Of a DNA stretch of 64,000 nt, positions 63,386 to 64,000 are shown in pieces. A model generated the notes under the pieces. That model was given only the letters and a program-made list of their open reading frames with translations, searched no databases and was not told the origin of the DNA. Location: contig JAURMC010000008.1 in NCBI GenBank assembly GCA_030830895.1, positions 124,001-188,000 of the forward strand, in the 5' to 3' direction. Positions within the stretch are counted from its first letter, which is position 1, and each line of letters begins with the position of its first letter. Position numbers and translations under genes: made by a program. The DNA comes from Crocinitomicaceae bacterium. GTDB taxonomy: Bacteria > Bacteroidota > Bacteroidia > Flavobacteriales_D > Crocinitomicaceae.

Positions 63386-64000
63386 ATGGTTAAAGTTATT
63401 TCAATTCTTTTTTTTAGTTTAATATTATTAGGTTGTAGTGTTGTAGATCTTTCCTCGATACCCACAATAACAACAACCTCTTCTGCTAAGCCTCAACTCA
63501 CAAATGACGAAGTAATTAAAGGATTAAAGGAAGCCCTTAATATTGGAATTAAAAAAGCAATAGACTCCAGTGCCGTGCTTGATGGTTTTTTAAAAAATCC
63601 TGAAATAAGATTACCTTTTCCTCCTGATGCCATAAAGGTAAAAGAAAAGGCTTTGAATTTAGGAATGCAAGGGCAAGTGGAAAAGTTTGAAACTACGCTT
63701 AACCGAGCAGCTGAAGAGGCCGTCAAAGAAGCTTTACCGATTTTTAAAAATGCCATTCTCAATATGTCCATTCAAGATGGATTTGCAATACTGAACGGAG
63801 GGAATGGTGCGGCAACTAAATTCTTAAAAGAAAATACAACAGATAGCCTGACAGTTGCATTTATGCCAAAGGTAAAGAATGCAACAAGTAAGGTACAATT
63901 AACATCTTACTGGAACCCAATTATCACAAAATATAATGCGGCGATTGCGTTAACGGGTGGTGAAAAAATTAATCCCGATTTAGATGCATATGTTACTCAA
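63386..64000 (+). CDS. DUF4197 lipoprotein, 3' end cut by the window
   Basis: 205 residues are visible and the frame is still open at base 64000. Signal peptide with lipobox LLGC (Cys at about 17), then the DUF4197 pattern: EVIKGLKEALNIGIKKAIDS, IRLPFPPDAIKVKEKALNLG and FKNAILNMSIQDGFAILNGG. Function is unknown. It starts 2 nt after the second T9SS protein, so it is probably in the same transcript. Confidence 0.82.
   Translation, partial: MVKVISILFFSLILLGCSVVDLSSIPTITTTSSAKPQLTNDEVIKGLKEALNIGIKKAIDSSAVLDGFLKNPEIRLPFPPDAIKVKEKALNLGMQGQVEKFETTLNRAAEEAVKEALPIFKNAILNMSIQDGFAILNGGNGAATKFLKENTTDSLTVAFMPKVKNATSKVQLTSYWNPIITKYNAAIALTGGEKINPDLDAYVTQ

Overview
The window looks like chromosomal core sequence of a gliding, type IX secretion (T9SS) bacterium of the Bacteroidota, most likely order Flavobacteriales. 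The evidence is gldB and gldC side by side, a PorQ homologue, two giant surface proteins ending in the T9SS type B (gliding-associated) C-terminal domain, TAnnTTTG-type promoter boxes, many PorV/PorT-like outer-membrane barrels, and glycine-lipid type acyltransferases. The DNA is AT-rich and I found no rRNA, tRNA, CRISPR array, insertion sequence or prophage. The species cannot be named from this sequence alone.

Layout. 0-4.4 kb: a probable N-acyl amino-acid lipid pair (first gene cut by the window edge), an ECF-like sigma factor translationally coupled to an unknown protein, porQ, and two small unknown genes. 4.5-7.6 kb: an ABC-F protein, a REP-like hairpin, two small lipoproteins and a [2Fe-2S] ferredoxin. 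7.6-11.9 kb: nadE, an outer-membrane barrel, gldB-gldC, a DUF2797 gene and a GtrA gene. 11.9-18.7 kb: glycosyltransferase, cysteine desulfurase, two barrels, and a persulfide dioxygenase-rhodanese fusion (CstB-like) beside a TauE/SafE exporter. 18.7-25.2 kb: operon fba-accD-metallohydrolase, a 50-residue gene with a strong terminator, a secreted GH20 hexosaminidase and a Tat-exported PLP enzyme. A 0.5 kb gap that may hold a decayed gene follows.

25.7-34.2 kb: operon menB-pepD-ribBA-lolD-TIGR02757, facing an operon of a barrel, pyrD, an HMG-CoA lyase-like gene and an unknown membrane protein. 34.2-38.4 kb: an ECF sigma factor coupled to a 59-residue membrane protein, then a three-gene envelope operon with a helix-hairpin-helix outer-membrane protein. 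38.5-46.6 kb: methylmalonyl-CoA mutase, divIC/ftsB, SpoIID-like, lpxB and surE. 46.7-57.3 kb: NlpC/P60 peptidase, epimerase, glyA, membrane and VWA proteins, aroQ, xer recombinase, fused alpha-keto acid dehydrogenase E1 and gdhA. 57.5-64 kb: two T9SS type B adhesin-like proteins and a DUF4197 lipoprotein cut by the window end.

The most distinctive cross-cutting signal is promoter geometry. About eleven genes have a TAnnTTTG (or TATTTTTA, TAnnTTCG, TATTTTAG) box ending only 3-6 nt, usually exactly 4 nt, before the start codon. This predicts leaderless transcripts and fixes several GTG or otherwise ambiguous starts. The best candidate for an undescribed system is the helix-hairpin-helix/barrel/lipoprotein operon at 35.1-38.4 kb, with the sigma factor and tiny membrane protein next to it.
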